Under the pieces are notes generated by a model. That model saw only the letters and a program-made list of their open reading frames with translations, searched no databases and was not told the origin of the DNA. Below are positions 27,560 through 36,787 of a stretch of 64,000 nucleotides of DNA, piece after piece. Each line of letters begins with the position of its first letter. Position 1 is the first letter of the stretch. Source of the stretch: Spirosoma sp. 48-14 (GTDB lineage: Bacteria > Bacteroidota > Bacteroidia > Cytophagales > Spirosomataceae); assembly GCF_001898575.1 (NCBI RefSeq), contig NZ_MKUD01000058.1, positions 1 through 64,000 of the forward strand, given 5' to 3'. A program made the translations under genes and the position numbers.

Positions 27560-28870
27560 ATGCAAACACGTTCTATATCCTCTTTCGTGGCCACCGTTGT
27601 CGTTGGTAGCTTACTCGTAGTGGGTTGCGACGACCACCGTATTCCTACCCTTGTCGCCTATCCAACCTTCTCCGAGGCTTCCAATCCGAAAACACTAGCC
27701 GTTTCGCCCAATGGGACGACGATTTACAATGGGGGCTTTGGTTCAGCGCTCGCTCCTGATCCAAAAGATCCGAACGTATTTTACCTATTGACCGACCGTG
27801 GCCCTAATGCAGCCGGTCAGGCCGCCAACTCCATCATCTTCGGCAAAGCGGATTTCACTCCACAAATTGGCCAGTTCCATGTAGTTGGAAATCAACTGGT
27901 TTTGGATAGAACCATTTTACTAAAAAATGCCTCCGGCCAATTACTAACCGGTTTACCCAATCCATCGGGTCAGGGCAGTACGGGAGAAACGGCTCTCGAC
28001 TTAAACGGCCAGCCGATTGCCCCAAATGCTGACGGGCTTGATTCAGAAGGTCTGGTCCTGGCTTCAGACGGCACCTTCTGGGTGAGTGACGAGTACGGCC
28101 CACACATTGTTCACTTCGATGCCAGTGGTAAAACCATCGAACGGATTAACCCATTCGGGACAGGTACGGGTGGCCGAACACTGCCCAAAGTGCTGGCTAC
28201 CCGTCGGCCTAACCGGGGTATGGAGGGTCTGACGATTACACCCGATGGCAAGACGTTGGTTGGCCTGATGCAGTCTCCGCTGTACAACCCCAGCTCAGGA
28301 GCCGTGTCGGGTTCGGTGGTCCTGCGCGTTGTAACGTTCGATATTGCCAGCGGTGCTACGAAGCAATACGCTTATCTGATGGAAAACGCCAGCCTGACGG
28401 GTTGCAGTGAAATTGCCGCTATCACCAACACGACTTTCCTGACGCTGGAGCGCGACGGCGACTATGGCGGTAACCCAACCAAACCCGCTACGTTCAAGCG
28501 AGTCTTTAAAATTGACCTGGCTGGAGCAACCGACATCTCGGACCCATCCAATGGCACGAACGGTAAACTTTTCGGTGGGCTGACGGTGGAGCAGCTTAAA
28601 GATAAAACGGGTTTACAGAATGCGGGAATTACCCCTGTTACCAAAACGCTGGTATTTGATATTCTGGCTGGATTCAACCCTGTTTACCCACACGACAAAG
28701 CCGAGGGTATTGCCCTGATTGGCAATAATATACTGGCTATTTCGAACGATGATGATTTTGGTGTAGTCGATAATGGCAAAAACGGATTTACGGCAAAAAT
28801 TTTACCGGCAACGGGCAAGGTCGATGTCAACCGTATTTATTTTGTCACCTTGCCAACGCCACTCCGATAA
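27560..28870 (+). CDS. esterase-like phytase-family lipoprotein
   Basis: 436 residues. Lipoprotein signal with lipobox VVGC (Cys23). The mature protein matches the esterase-like activity of phytase family, a beta-propeller-like fold: FGSALAPDPKDPNVFYLLTDRGPN, then DSEGLVL and VSDEYGPHIVHFD, then GMEGLTITPDGKTL and HDKAEGIAL. These Asp/Glu-rich motifs bind metal in the family. It is expected at the cell surface or in the periplasm, acting on phosphate or other esters; the real substrate of this family is poorly known. The ATG at 27560 was chosen because it starts a lipoprotein signal. A terminator follows at 28891. Confidence 0.87.
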   Translation: MQTRSISSFVATVVVGSLLVVGCDDHRIPTLVAYPTFSEASNPKTLAVSPNGTTIYNGGFGSALAPDPKDPNVFYLLTDRGPNAAGQAANSIIFGKADFTPQIGQFHVVGNQLVLDRTILLKNASGQLLTGLPNPSGQGSTGETALDLNGQPIAPNADGLDSEGLVLASDGTFWVSDEYGPHIVHFDASGKTIERINPFGTGTGGRTLPKVLATRRPNRGMEGLTITPDGKTLVGLMQSPLYNPSSGAVSGSVVLRVVTFDIASGATKQYAYLMENASLTGCSEIAAITNTTFLTLERDGDYGGNPTKPATFKRVFKIDLAGATDISDPSNGTNGKLFGGLTVEQLKDKTGLQNAGITPVTKTLVFDILAGFNPVYPHDKAEGIALIGNNILAISNDDDFGVVDNGKNGFTAKILPATGKVDVNRIYFVTLPTPLR

Positions 28871-28890
28871 CGACTTCTGTTAGTAGTTTA

Positions 28891-28922
28891 AAAGCCACTT
28901 CTGATTGGGAGTGGCTTTTTTG
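28891..28922 (+). terminator. intrinsic terminator after the esterase-like phytase gene
   Basis: Perfect 9-bp stem aaagccact/agtggcttt with a 10-base loop, followed by a T run, 21 bases after the stop codon. Confidence 0.9.
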
Positions 28923-29041
28923 GCTCTACGGAACTGGTCAGAAAAAGTTTATAGTAATTGGCTGATAAGCCTCTATTTTTATAGAGTTATTGCCTAGCCT
29001 GATTGAGGATGTGTCCACGTATACGTTTCTGGTCGAAGCTT

Positions 29042-30694
29042 ATGCTCCCGAAGCCTGATTGGCTAGTCCTGCTGGTGCTAGTAACCCATGCCGTTACGAA
29101 CTGCTTTGCCCAGAATCTTAGCGCAACCGAACAATTATCCCGGCAATACCCTGATTCCGTTTACCGGGTCATCAAAGCCCGGTTAGATCAGGCGATCAAT
29201 CGACAGGATAAACGATCCGAAGGCGAATCGCTTCAACAAATTGGTCTGCTTTTCTACCATCAGGGCAACTATGCGCAGGCTATAGATTTTCTGTTGCAGG
29301 CGCAAAAAATCTTTTTAGCCGAGAACGATGCCAACCGACTGGCCCGAAATCGCAATGAGCTCGGCACAGTGTATTACTACAATGAGCAGGTCGATCAGGC
29401 GTTAGCCCAGTTTAATGAAGCGTTGTCTTTTTATCAGCAGCAACGTAACCCTGTCGGCCTGGCCCAAACTTACGCCAACATTGGGCATATCTACGAAAAA
29501 CGGCAGTCACCCAACCTGGCTTATCGGTATCAGAAACTGGCTTTCGCACATAGTCTCGCTGTCCATGATACAAGTAGCCTCACCAAGATTTACGAAAACC
29601 TGGGGAGTATTTTTGAAGATGAAGCCCGGTACGACTCGGCTCATTATTATTACCAAAAGGCCTTGCTCCTGGCTCAGAAAACCCATGACGAAATCAGCCA
29701 GCTCGAAATTCTGAACAACCTGGGTGATGTATTTCGAAAAACAGGTAAGTATCAGGACGGTTTGACGTATTCCCGAAAAGCCCTGCGGATGTCGCAGCAA
29801 AAGGGGGAGTTATACCAGATCAGTGCTGCCCTCCGCGACATCGCTAAAACCTATCGGCTGATGAACCAACCCGATAGTGCCTATAATTACATTGAGCGCA
29901 GTCGGGATTTAACCGATGAGATCTACGGTATCGAAAATAATCGCCAGATAACCTTACTCCAAACGCTGTATGAAGTAGAGCGAAAAGACAGTGAGATTGA
30001 CCAACTTAATACCCAGAAGCGTACCGATCTCATTATCCTTATGGCTACCGTAGTGGTGTTGCTGCTGATCGGCATTTTAGGCGCGGTAATTATCAGTCGA
30101 CAACGGATGAAACTCCGAAACCAGCAGGCGCTTCATCAGCAAAATCAGGAGATATTCCGCACCCAGCATGAACTCATTCAGGCCGAGTTAAAGAACAGGC
30201 AGTTGGAAGAAGTCAACCTGAAAAGCCAACTGGAACTGAAAAGCAAAGAGTTAACAGCCCATACGCTACAGATCATTCAGAAAAACCAGGTGCTCGAAGA
30301 ACTAAAAAACGATCTAACGGCCATCCTCAAAGACGACAAACGCGATCAGAAAAAGCTACTTCGACAACTCGCCCAGAAAATCGATCTGAGTTTCAACCAG
30401 GATAAATACTGGGATGACTTCCGCACTATTTTCGATCAGGTACACCCCGATTTCTTCCATTCGCTAACCCAGCAATTTCCTGACCTGACGGCCACCGATC
30501 TGCGACTTATTGCGTTGCTCAAGATGAATATCAACTCGACGGACATAGCTACGCTGCTGGGTATTTCGCCCGACAGTCTGCGCGTTGCCCGCTATCGATT
30601 ACGCAAGAAAATAAGCCTCGCTGAGGGCGAATCGCTCTCGGCCTTCATTCAGCGGTTCCCAGCGCTAATACAATCCTCTTCCGAAAAAATATAA
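29042..30694 (+). CDS. TPR, transmembrane, LuxR-type HTH regulator
   Basis: 550 residues in a layout typical of Bacteroidota. A signal peptide (about 1-24, ending NCFAQ) precedes five to six tetratricopeptide repeats at about 25-300 (LAQTYANIGHIYEKR, IYENLGSIFEDEARYDSAHYYYQKAL). One membrane segment spans about 329-352, followed by a long coiled coil (350-420) and a LuxR-like helix-turn-helix at about 480-545 (LTATDLRLIALLKMN, IATLLGISPDSLRVARYRLRKK). Periplasmic TPRs probably sense a ligand or protein and pass the signal to the cytoplasmic DNA-binding domain. An ATG at 29009 is another possible start. It lies 277 bp upstream of the TonB receptor, the likely target. Confidence 0.88.
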   Translation: MLPKPDWLVLLVLVTHAVTNCFAQNLSATEQLSRQYPDSVYRVIKARLDQAINRQDKRSEGESLQQIGLLFYHQGNYAQAIDFLLQAQKIFLAENDANRLARNRNELGTVYYYNEQVDQALAQFNEALSFYQQQRNPVGLAQTYANIGHIYEKRQSPNLAYRYQKLAFAHSLAVHDTSSLTKIYENLGSIFEDEARYDSAHYYYQKALLLAQKTHDEISQLEILNNLGDVFRKTGKYQDGLTYSRKALRMSQQKGELYQISAALRDIAKTYRLMNQPDSAYNYIERSRDLTDEIYGIENNRQITLLQTLYEVERKDSEIDQLNTQKRTDLIILMATVVVLLLIGILGAVIISRQRMKLRNQQALHQQNQEIFRTQHELIQAELKNRQLEEVNLKSQLELKSKELTAHTLQIIQKNQVLEELKNDLTAILKDDKRDQKKLLRQLAQKIDLSFNQDKYWDDFRTIFDQVHPDFFHSLTQQFPDLTATDLRLIALLKMNINSTDIATLLGISPDSLRVARYRLRKKISLAEGESLSAFIQRFPALIQSSSEKI

Positions 30695-30971
30695 CATTTA
30701 AAAGAACACCGTTTGGCTTCACAGTTAGGAAACACATTGTTAACAATAAGATAATGGCGTTTCGACTAGCGCTTAATTACCTAATTACCAACCAATTAAA
30801 CAACAATTAGAAACTATGTTGCCTGGTTGTTTACGGTCCTAAAGGACATGTTGCCTTTTTGTTCACGGGTCAAATTGGTCTGGTTCTCTTTCCTGCCTTC
30901 ACCTTTGCAGCATCCATCACAAACGGAATCGTGTGGTTGAAACTCAGGGAATACCTTCTTCAGGAAACCAA

Positions 30972-33761
30972 ATGAATCGACTTGTCCTTATTGCTGGTTT
31001 TTATCTATTGACTGCTTCAAGCGCTTGGGCGGGTACAATCCGGGGAAGAGCCATTGATGCAGCTACGGGCCAGCCCGTAATAGGTGCTACATTGCTCATA
31101 GAAAATACGAAACTCTATAATGTATCGGGTCTGGATGGCTCCTTTCTGATTAAGAATGTACCCACTGGCACGCATACAATCCGAATCAGCTACGTATCGT
31201 ACCGGACCATGAGTCGTGATGTCGTCCTTACAACTGATGATCAAACAGTTACGATAGACCTACCCCTCGAAACCGATACAGACCGCCAACTGACCGAAGT
31301 AACGGTAAAGGGCAAACGCGACGGAGCCAGCGACCGCACCGCCCGCGATCTCGAACGAAATGCTTTACAGGTTACCAACATCGTGTCGGGCCGTACCATC
31401 GAACTCTCACCCGACCTTACCGTTGCCAATGTCATCCAGCGCGTATCAGGCATTTCAATTGAACGGAACAGCAATGGCGACGGCCAGTATGCCATTTTGC
31501 GGGGGATGGACAAACGCTACAATTACACGCTCGTCAACGGGGTAAAAATTCCCAGTCCTGACAACCGCTACCGATACGTCCCGCTCGATATTTTCCCAGC
31601 CGAACTACTTGATCGGCTCGAAGTTTACAAAGCCTTGACGCCCAGCATGGAGGGCGATGCCGTTGGTGGAGCCATCAATATGGTCATGAAAGATGCGCCC
31701 GACCACCCCACGATTCTGGCCAATCTATCGACGGGTTATAGCGAGTTATTTGCCAATCGTCCATTCGTCAGTTTCGATACCAAACACATCAATACGCAGT
31801 CGCCTTATGAGCAATTTGGGAGTCAGTATAGCGCCAAATTCGCCGACTTCAACAAAGCTTCTGCAACCTATACCCGCCAATCGCCACCGCCCAATCTGCT
31901 CGGTAGTTTTGCCATTGGCAACCGATTCTTCAACCGTCGATTTGGGATCATGCTGGCGGGTAGCCTTCAAAATACCTACCGGGGCAGCAACAGCCTGTTT
32001 TTCAACGGGGATGTGGTCGATACATTACGGGGTGTTACCCTTAACAAACAAAGTGAGCGTGAATACTCCGAACGGCAGACCCGCTATGGTATTCATGCCA
32101 AGATGGACTTTCGGGTCAATGAACGCAATAAAATCCAGTGGTTCAACGCGCTTATCAGCCTGACCAACGAGCAAATCCGCGAGACCAAATCGACAGAACT
32201 GGGCATTGGCGGTTTCGACCCGGTTCTGGGCAATGCAACCCTGGGTTTTGAAACCCGCTCACGGCTGACGAAGCAGCGGATTTACAACAGCACGCTTCAG
32301 GGAACGCATCAGCTAACGCCCAATTTTGGCATCAACTGGTCGGCGGTTTACTCGACAGCTACGAACGAAGTACCCGATCAAACCTACGTACCCTTGCTGG
32401 GTATCCGCCAGAATTTTGTTGAAAAACGAACGACGGTTCAGGATGGGCAACGCCGTTGGGAGCATAACTCAGATACGGACCTGGCGGGTTATCTGAACCT
32501 GACGCTGAAAACAAACCTGGCGGGTATCGCCGTCGAATGGATGGCCGGTGGTCTATATCGGGATAAACAACGGACTAATTTTTACAACAATTATACCCTT
32601 CGGCCAAGCAACCCGTTTGCCCAATACGGTGTCGATTTCAGCGATTACAACCAGATTGTCTGGAGCATTCAGAATCCCCTTGGCTCTGTTGCCTCGGCCC
32701 TGAATTACGACGCCAGCGAGAAAACAACATCCGGTTACCTTCAATTCCACACTACTGATACCCCCCTCGAAATTACGGGGGGTGTACGGATTGAATATAC
32801 CGATCAGCGCTACGCCATGAAATTCCCGATTGGCGAAGACAACCCAACTGGTAGCCAGGTTTACACCGACTTATTACCGAGCCTGCACGTCCGCTATCGA
32901 CCTACCGAACGTACCAACTGGCGACTGTCGTACTTCCGTTCCTTGAACCGTCCCGGTTTTTTCGAGATCGTCCCCTACCGGATTGTCAACGAGGAATACC
33001 AGGAGCGGGGCAACCCTAATCTGAAGCGAGCCATTGCCGACAATGTTGATTTGCGCTACGAGTTTTTCCCACGTCCGCTGGAACAGTTTATGATCGGTCT
33101 GTTCTATAAGCACATTCAGGACCCGATTGAATACACGCTGCAAAAAGACGCCATTCGCGGTCAGGATTTGTATTACGGACCGGGCAATTTCGGTAATGCC
33201 ACCAACTTCGGCCTGGAAGTGGATGCTATCAAGTATTTCCGGCAATGGGGGGTGAAGGCTAACTATACCTATACCAATTCCAGCATTACTACGCCTAAAT
33301 CGAAGCGCATCCGCAATGCACAGGGCGATCTGGAAACGATTACCGTCAATCAAACGCGGGCGCTGTATGGCCAATCGGCACACGTAGCGAACCTATCGCT
33401 GCTCTACAAAGATACCGAACACGGCTTCGATGGTCAGCTTGCCGCCAGTTACACGGGTGGCCGTATCAACACCGTATCGCAGTTTGTGGATAATGACCTG
33501 TATCAGAAAGGCTTTGTCCAGATGGATGCTTCGCTCGAAAAGCGACTGGGCCGAGCCAATTCAGGCCGGGCCAATCCAGGCGGGGGATTTATGCTCTTTG
33601 CCAAAGCCAATAACCTGCTGAATACGCCTACGGAGATTTTTATCAAGAACGTCAACAGCAAAAATTCAGACATCCCCAATCAGGATATATCGGGCAAAAC
33701 GCTCATCCGCCGTGATTTCTACCAACGCTCCTATGTGCTGGGCATCCGCTACAAATTATAA
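30972..33761 (+). CDS. TonB-dependent outer membrane receptor
   Basis: 929 residues. A signal peptide (MNRLVLIAGFYLLTASSAWA) precedes a carboxypeptidase-like regulatory domain at about 20-105 (IRGRAIDAATGQPVIGATLL), a plug domain at about 125-240 (ANVIQRVSGISIERNSNG, YVPLDIFPAELLDRLEVYKAL, GDAVGGAINMV) and a 22-strand barrel ending QRSYVLGIRYKL with a terminal aromatic-type strand. It imports a substrate through the outer membrane using TonB energy. No SusD partner is present; a beta-helix lipoprotein and a phytase lipoprotein follow on the same strand, suggesting import of phytate or its breakdown products. The ATG at 30972 starts the signal peptide and is preferred over the frame's further extension. 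Confidence 0.94.
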   Translation: MNRLVLIAGFYLLTASSAWAGTIRGRAIDAATGQPVIGATLLIENTKLYNVSGLDGSFLIKNVPTGTHTIRISYVSYRTMSRDVVLTTDDQTVTIDLPLETDTDRQLTEVTVKGKRDGASDRTARDLERNALQVTNIVSGRTIELSPDLTVANVIQRVSGISIERNSNGDGQYAILRGMDKRYNYTLVNGVKIPSPDNRYRYVPLDIFPAELLDRLEVYKALTPSMEGDAVGGAINMVMKDAPDHPTILANLSTGYSELFANRPFVSFDTKHINTQSPYEQFGSQYSAKFADFNKASATYTRQSPPPNLLGSFAIGNRFFNRRFGIMLAGSLQNTYRGSNSLFFNGDVVDTLRGVTLNKQSEREYSERQTRYGIHAKMDFRVNERNKIQWFNALISLTNEQIRETKSTELGIGGFDPVLGNATLGFETRSRLTKQRIYNSTLQGTHQLTPNFGINWSAVYSTATNEVPDQTYVPLLGIRQNFVEKRTTVQDGQRRWEHNSDTDLAGYLNLTLKTNLAGIAVEWMAGGLYRDKQRTNFYNNYTLRPSNPFAQYGVDFSDYNQIVWSIQNPLGSVASALNYDASEKTTSGYLQFHTTDTPLEITGGVRIEYTDQRYAMKFPIGEDNPTGSQVYTDLLPSLHVRYRPTERTNWRLSYFRSLNRPGFFEIVPYRIVNEEYQERGNPNLKRAIADNVDLRYEFFPRPLEQFMIGLFYKHIQDPIEYTLQKDAIRGQDLYYGPGNFGNATNFGLEVDAIKYFRQWGVKANYTYTNSSITTPKSKRIRNAQGDLETITVNQTRALYGQSAHVANLSLLYKDTEHGFDGQLAASYTGGRINTVSQFVDNDLYQKGFVQMDASLEKRLGRANSGRANPGGGFMLFAKANNLLNTPTEIFIKNVNSKNSDIPNQDISGKTLIRRDFYQRSYVLGIRYKL

Positions 33762-33824
33762 CCGCATTAGTGGACACTCCTGCGCTCAACAAAAGAAGAA
33801 AACAGATTCATAACCAACACAACG

Positions 33825-35090
33825 ATGAAACAAGTATTTATCCTGGCTGCGCTATCAGCGGCTGTATTGATCGGCTGTTCGAAGAGCGACGATTCGAATC
33901 AACCCGTAACGCCAACTCCAGTCGTGAAAGACGCCGTTTCGGGCGATGTATCAGGCACCTGGACCAAAGGAAGCACCTATAAAATCACAGGCCATCTACA
34001 GGTTCCAGCCAGCCAGTCGCTGGTTATTGAAGAAGGCGTTACTGTCGTTTTCAGCGATTCGACCGTGAAGCCAGAATTTATCATCAAAGGGAACCTGTAC
34101 GTGATGGGCACCTCGGCCAACCCGGTTAAATTTACCGTTCCCGACGCCTGGAAAACTACCGCCAACCAATGGGGTAGCCTGTGGGGCGGTATCATTGCCG
34201 CACCCACCTGCGCTGAACTATTGCTCGACAATGCCATTCTGGAGTATGGTGGTGCCGTAACAACTGAAAGTTCACCGTCGGTCAAAGCGGGCTTATATAA
34301 GGCAGCCGCTGGTAACCACGTTCCGGCCATTAACTATTCGAATGTCAATGGCAAGCTAGTGATTGTAAATAGCCGCCTGAACAACCAGAACGAAGATGGT
34401 TTCTACATCGAAGGCGGAAAGGTGATCATTGCCAATAACAAGATTTACACGCAGGGCGTATCGGGTGGCGATGCCATCAATATCAAATCGGGCGTTCAGG
34501 CCGACGTAGCCTACAACCTGGTTTATAGCCCAAATACGAATGCGCTGAAACTCTCCAACTCCGGCGATCGCACTCCGCAAGCGTATGTTATTGCCTACAA
34601 TAACACGATTGTGAATGCTGGCTGGCGCCGTCCGACCATTAAAGGGGGATCGATCTGGGTAGAAATAGGCGTTCGGGCTGAGCTGTACAATAACCTGCTG
34701 GCCAATGATCGTTTTGGGGTAAAACGCGATCCGAAAAACCCGGAAGACAGCCGGACCAAAGTGAGCAACAACCTGTATTACGGCTATACGCAGGATGGTG
34801 TAACAGGCTTCCAGCCGTCGACCGAAATTCTGACCGGCACCAACGATGTAATCAGCAAAACCGTTGGCGATAACGATCCTAAATTTGTAAACTATCCGCT
34901 GAGCACGGCGTCATCGAATGCCATTTTCAATACGGCCTGGGATTTCCGGCTACAAAGCGGTTCTCCGGCTATTGGAAAAGGCACCACAAGCTTTACACGC
35001 CTGTATGCCGATGGTATTTCATTTGCCAACGGTACACTGTATAAATCGCCTGCTCCATCGACAACGATTGGCGCTTTCGGAACGAACTAG
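33825..35090 (+). CDS. parallel beta-helix lipoprotein, probable partner of the TonB receptor
   Basis: 421 residues. Lipoprotein signal with lipobox LIGC (Cys18) and a Ser/Asp-rich tether. The mature protein has rung-like repeats of a right-handed parallel beta helix: LVIEEGVTVVFSD, EFIIKGNLYVMGTSANPVKF, ISY-type turns, VIIANNKIYTQG, AYVIAYNNTIVNAG and RAELYNNLLAND. No catalytic set for pectate lyase is evident. It sits 63 bp after the receptor and 122 bp before the phytase, so it probably works at the outer membrane as a substrate-binding or surface protein. Its exact role is not known to me. Confidence 0.82.
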   Translation: MKQVFILAALSAAVLIGCSKSDDSNQPVTPTPVVKDAVSGDVSGTWTKGSTYKITGHLQVPASQSLVIEEGVTVVFSDSTVKPEFIIKGNLYVMGTSANPVKFTVPDAWKTTANQWGSLWGGIIAAPTCAELLLDNAILEYGGAVTTESSPSVKAGLYKAAAGNHVPAINYSNVNGKLVIVNSRLNNQNEDGFYIEGGKVIIANNKIYTQGVSGGDAINIKSGVQADVAYNLVYSPNTNALKLSNSGDRTPQAYVIAYNNTIVNAGWRRPTIKGGSIWVEIGVRAELYNNLLANDRFGVKRDPKNPEDSRTKVSNNLYYGYTQDGVTGFQPSTEILTGTNDVISKTVGDNDPKFVNYPLSTASSNAIFNTAWDFRLQSGSPAIGKGTTSFTRLYADGISFANGTLYKSPAPSTTIGAFGTN

Positions 35091-35105
35091 CTTTTAATGA
35101 TTATG

Positions 35106-35194
35106 ACACAGAGATGCGCAGAGGAAAAGGAGATACACAGAGGTACTTTTTACATTTTCGGTGAATCTCCTTATTTCTCGGTGCATCGCTGTGT
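35106..35194. repeat. 33-34-bp-arm imperfect inverted repeat
   Basis: Arms 35106-35138 and 35161-35194 pair over about 33 bases with five to six mismatches and one indel (acacagagatgc on one side, gcatcgctgtgt on the other); the loop is 22 bases. It lies between the beta-helix and phytase genes. A sub-motif, acacag, repeats inside. A dispersed palindromic element is likely. Confidence 0.75.
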
Positions 35195-35212
35195 AATAAC
35201 TTTTGCCTGCCC

Positions 35213-36250
35213 ATGAAGTTTTATCTAGTTATAACCTTGTCCCTGGTTGCCTGTCAGTCAACTCAGTCAACGGCGCAGCAGGTGGTCAAGCCGGTCATCA
35301 TCACCGATACCGTTCGTCACGACACCGACGACCCGGCTATCTGGATCAATCCAGCCGATCACGCCAAAAGCCTGATTATCGGTACCGATAAGGATCAGGA
35401 TGGCGGTTTGTACGTCTTCGATCTGAACGGGAAAATCGTCAAGGAAGTCCATGATCTGAAGCGACCCAACAACGTCGACATTGCCTACAGCCTGAAACTA
35501 GCCGGAAAACCCACCGATATTGCTGTAACGACCGAACGGTTTACCCATAAGCTCCGTATCTTTTCGCTGCCCGACATGCAGCCTATCGACAAGGGGGGGC
35601 TCGATATGTTTGTGGGCGACACAACCAGTGGCTTCCGCGATCTGATGGGCATTGCGCTTTACAAGGCTCCATCCGGCATATTGTACGCTATGGTAGGACG
35701 AAAAACAGGGCCTACTACGGGGTCATACATTGGTCAGTACAAGCTGGAGGATGATGGGTCAGGCCACGTAAAAGCAACGCTGGTTCGGAAGTTCGGCACC
35801 TACAGCGGTAAGAAGGAAATTGAGTCGATAGCCGTTGATAACGAACTAGGCTACGTCTATTATTCCGACGAAGGTGTTGGTGTTCGTAAATACTATGCTG
35901 ACCCGGAACGAGGAAATAATGAACTAGCTCTGTTTGCCAAAACCGGTTTTGCAGAAGATCACGAAGGCATTTCCATCTACAAAACAGGACCTAAAACGGG
36001 TTACCTGCTCGTATCGGACCAGGGAGCCAATCAATTCCATATTTTCCGACGTGAAGGCGAACCCGGTCATCCGAATGAGCATAAACTGCTGAAGGTGGTG
36101 AAAGTAGCCGCTCAAGTCAGCGACGGCTCCGACGTAACGAACGTAGCTCTTGGTAAACAGTTTCCACACGGGTTATTTGTTGCCATGTCGGAAGGCAAAA
36201 CGTTCCATTATTATCGCTGGGAAGACATTGCCGGTAAGGACCTTAAGTAA
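35213..36250 (+). CDS. beta-propeller 3-phytase lipoprotein
   Basis: Alkaline, calcium-dependent phytase of the beta-propeller family, which removes phosphates from myo-inositol hexakisphosphate; 345 residues. Lipobox LVAC gives a lipidated Cys14. Family motifs: HDTDDPAIWINPAD, LIIGTDKDQDGGLYVFDLNG, RPNNVDIAY, IESIAVDNELGYVYYSDEG, FAEDHEGISIY and LVSDQGANQFHIF. Their acidic residues supply the calcium and phosphate sites. It is expected on the outer membrane or in the periplasm. The position after a TonB receptor and a beta-helix lipoprotein fits a phytate-use operon. It is complete and of normal length. Confidence 0.93.
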   Translation: MKFYLVITLSLVACQSTQSTAQQVVKPVIITDTVRHDTDDPAIWINPADHAKSLIIGTDKDQDGGLYVFDLNGKIVKEVHDLKRPNNVDIAYSLKLAGKPTDIAVTTERFTHKLRIFSLPDMQPIDKGGLDMFVGDTTSGFRDLMGIALYKAPSGILYAMVGRKTGPTTGSYIGQYKLEDDGSGHVKATLVRKFGTYSGKKEIESIAVDNELGYVYYSDEGVGVRKYYADPERGNNELALFAKTGFAEDHEGISIYKTGPKTGYLLVSDQGANQFHIFRREGEPGHPNEHKLLKVVKVAAQVSDGSDVTNVALGKQFPHGLFVAMSEGKTFHYYRWEDIAGKDLK

Positions 36251-36267
36251 GAAACTATTTCAACTTT

Positions 36268-36351
36268 ACGGATTACCCCCAACCCCTTAAAAGGGGCTCT
36301 GCCTCGCTATATTCGACTTAAGCCCTCTTTAGGGGGTTGGGGGTAATCCGT
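36268..36351. repeat. 31-bp-arm inverted repeat after the phytase gene
   Basis: Arms 36268-36298 and 36321-36351 pair almost perfectly over the first 17 bases (acggattacccccaacc with ggttgggggtaatccgt) and then imperfectly. It begins 18 bases after the phytase stop and may end that transcript. The CCCCCAACCCC/GGGGTTGGGG composition suggests a dispersed element family. Confidence 0.8.
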
Positions 36352-36418
36352 AGCCCATCTTGACTGAGTATTGTAAATAGCTTCGTCAAAATGACAAAAT
36401 CAATTCCTATAAATCGCT

Positions 36419-36652
36419 TTAAGCGGCTGTTACAGCGGCTGGCTTCGCTTTTTTCACTTTAGGCGTCGTTTTCTGCTTGGGCTTACCTGCCTTATCGGTT
36501 TTCTTGTATAGTTTCAGCAGTTTTTTAGCCAGTTTGTCGGCCGATTTTTCAATGGCTTTTTTGAATTTCTTCGATGCTGCAGCCGATCCACTTAACTTTG
36601 CTTCGATAGATGTAGCAATCGAGTCGGCAAGCTCCTTTTTCTTAGCTTTCAT
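36419..36652 (-). CDS. lysine-rich histone H1-like small protein, 77 aa
   Basis: 24 of 77 residues are Lys (about 31%). Residues 1-50 look like one long amphipathic helix with few breaks (AIEKSADKLAKKLLKLYKK), and the last 25 are a disordered Lys/Pro/Ala tail with KPKQ, TPKVKKAKPAA spacing, like histone H1 or chlamydial Hc1 tails. This suggests a DNA-binding, nucleoid-associated role; no fold or family name can be assigned with certainty. The gene stands alone, with about 135 bp upstream that is poor in structure. The overlapping frame on the other strand is not convincing. Confidence 0.7.
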   Translation of the reverse strand: MKAKKKELADSIATSIEAKLSGSAAASKKFKKAIEKSADKLAKKLLKLYKKTDKAGKPKQKTTPKVKKAKPAAVTAA

Positions 36653-36787
36653 TTCTGTGTTTTTGTAGTGTCAGAAGGTAACAAAAAAATCTACAAAGAA
36701 ATACGAAAAAAAAGGCACAAACAAAAGGCTAATGTTAAGTTTTTGTTATCAATTTTCGACATAACTACATACGAATCAGCAGATTTA

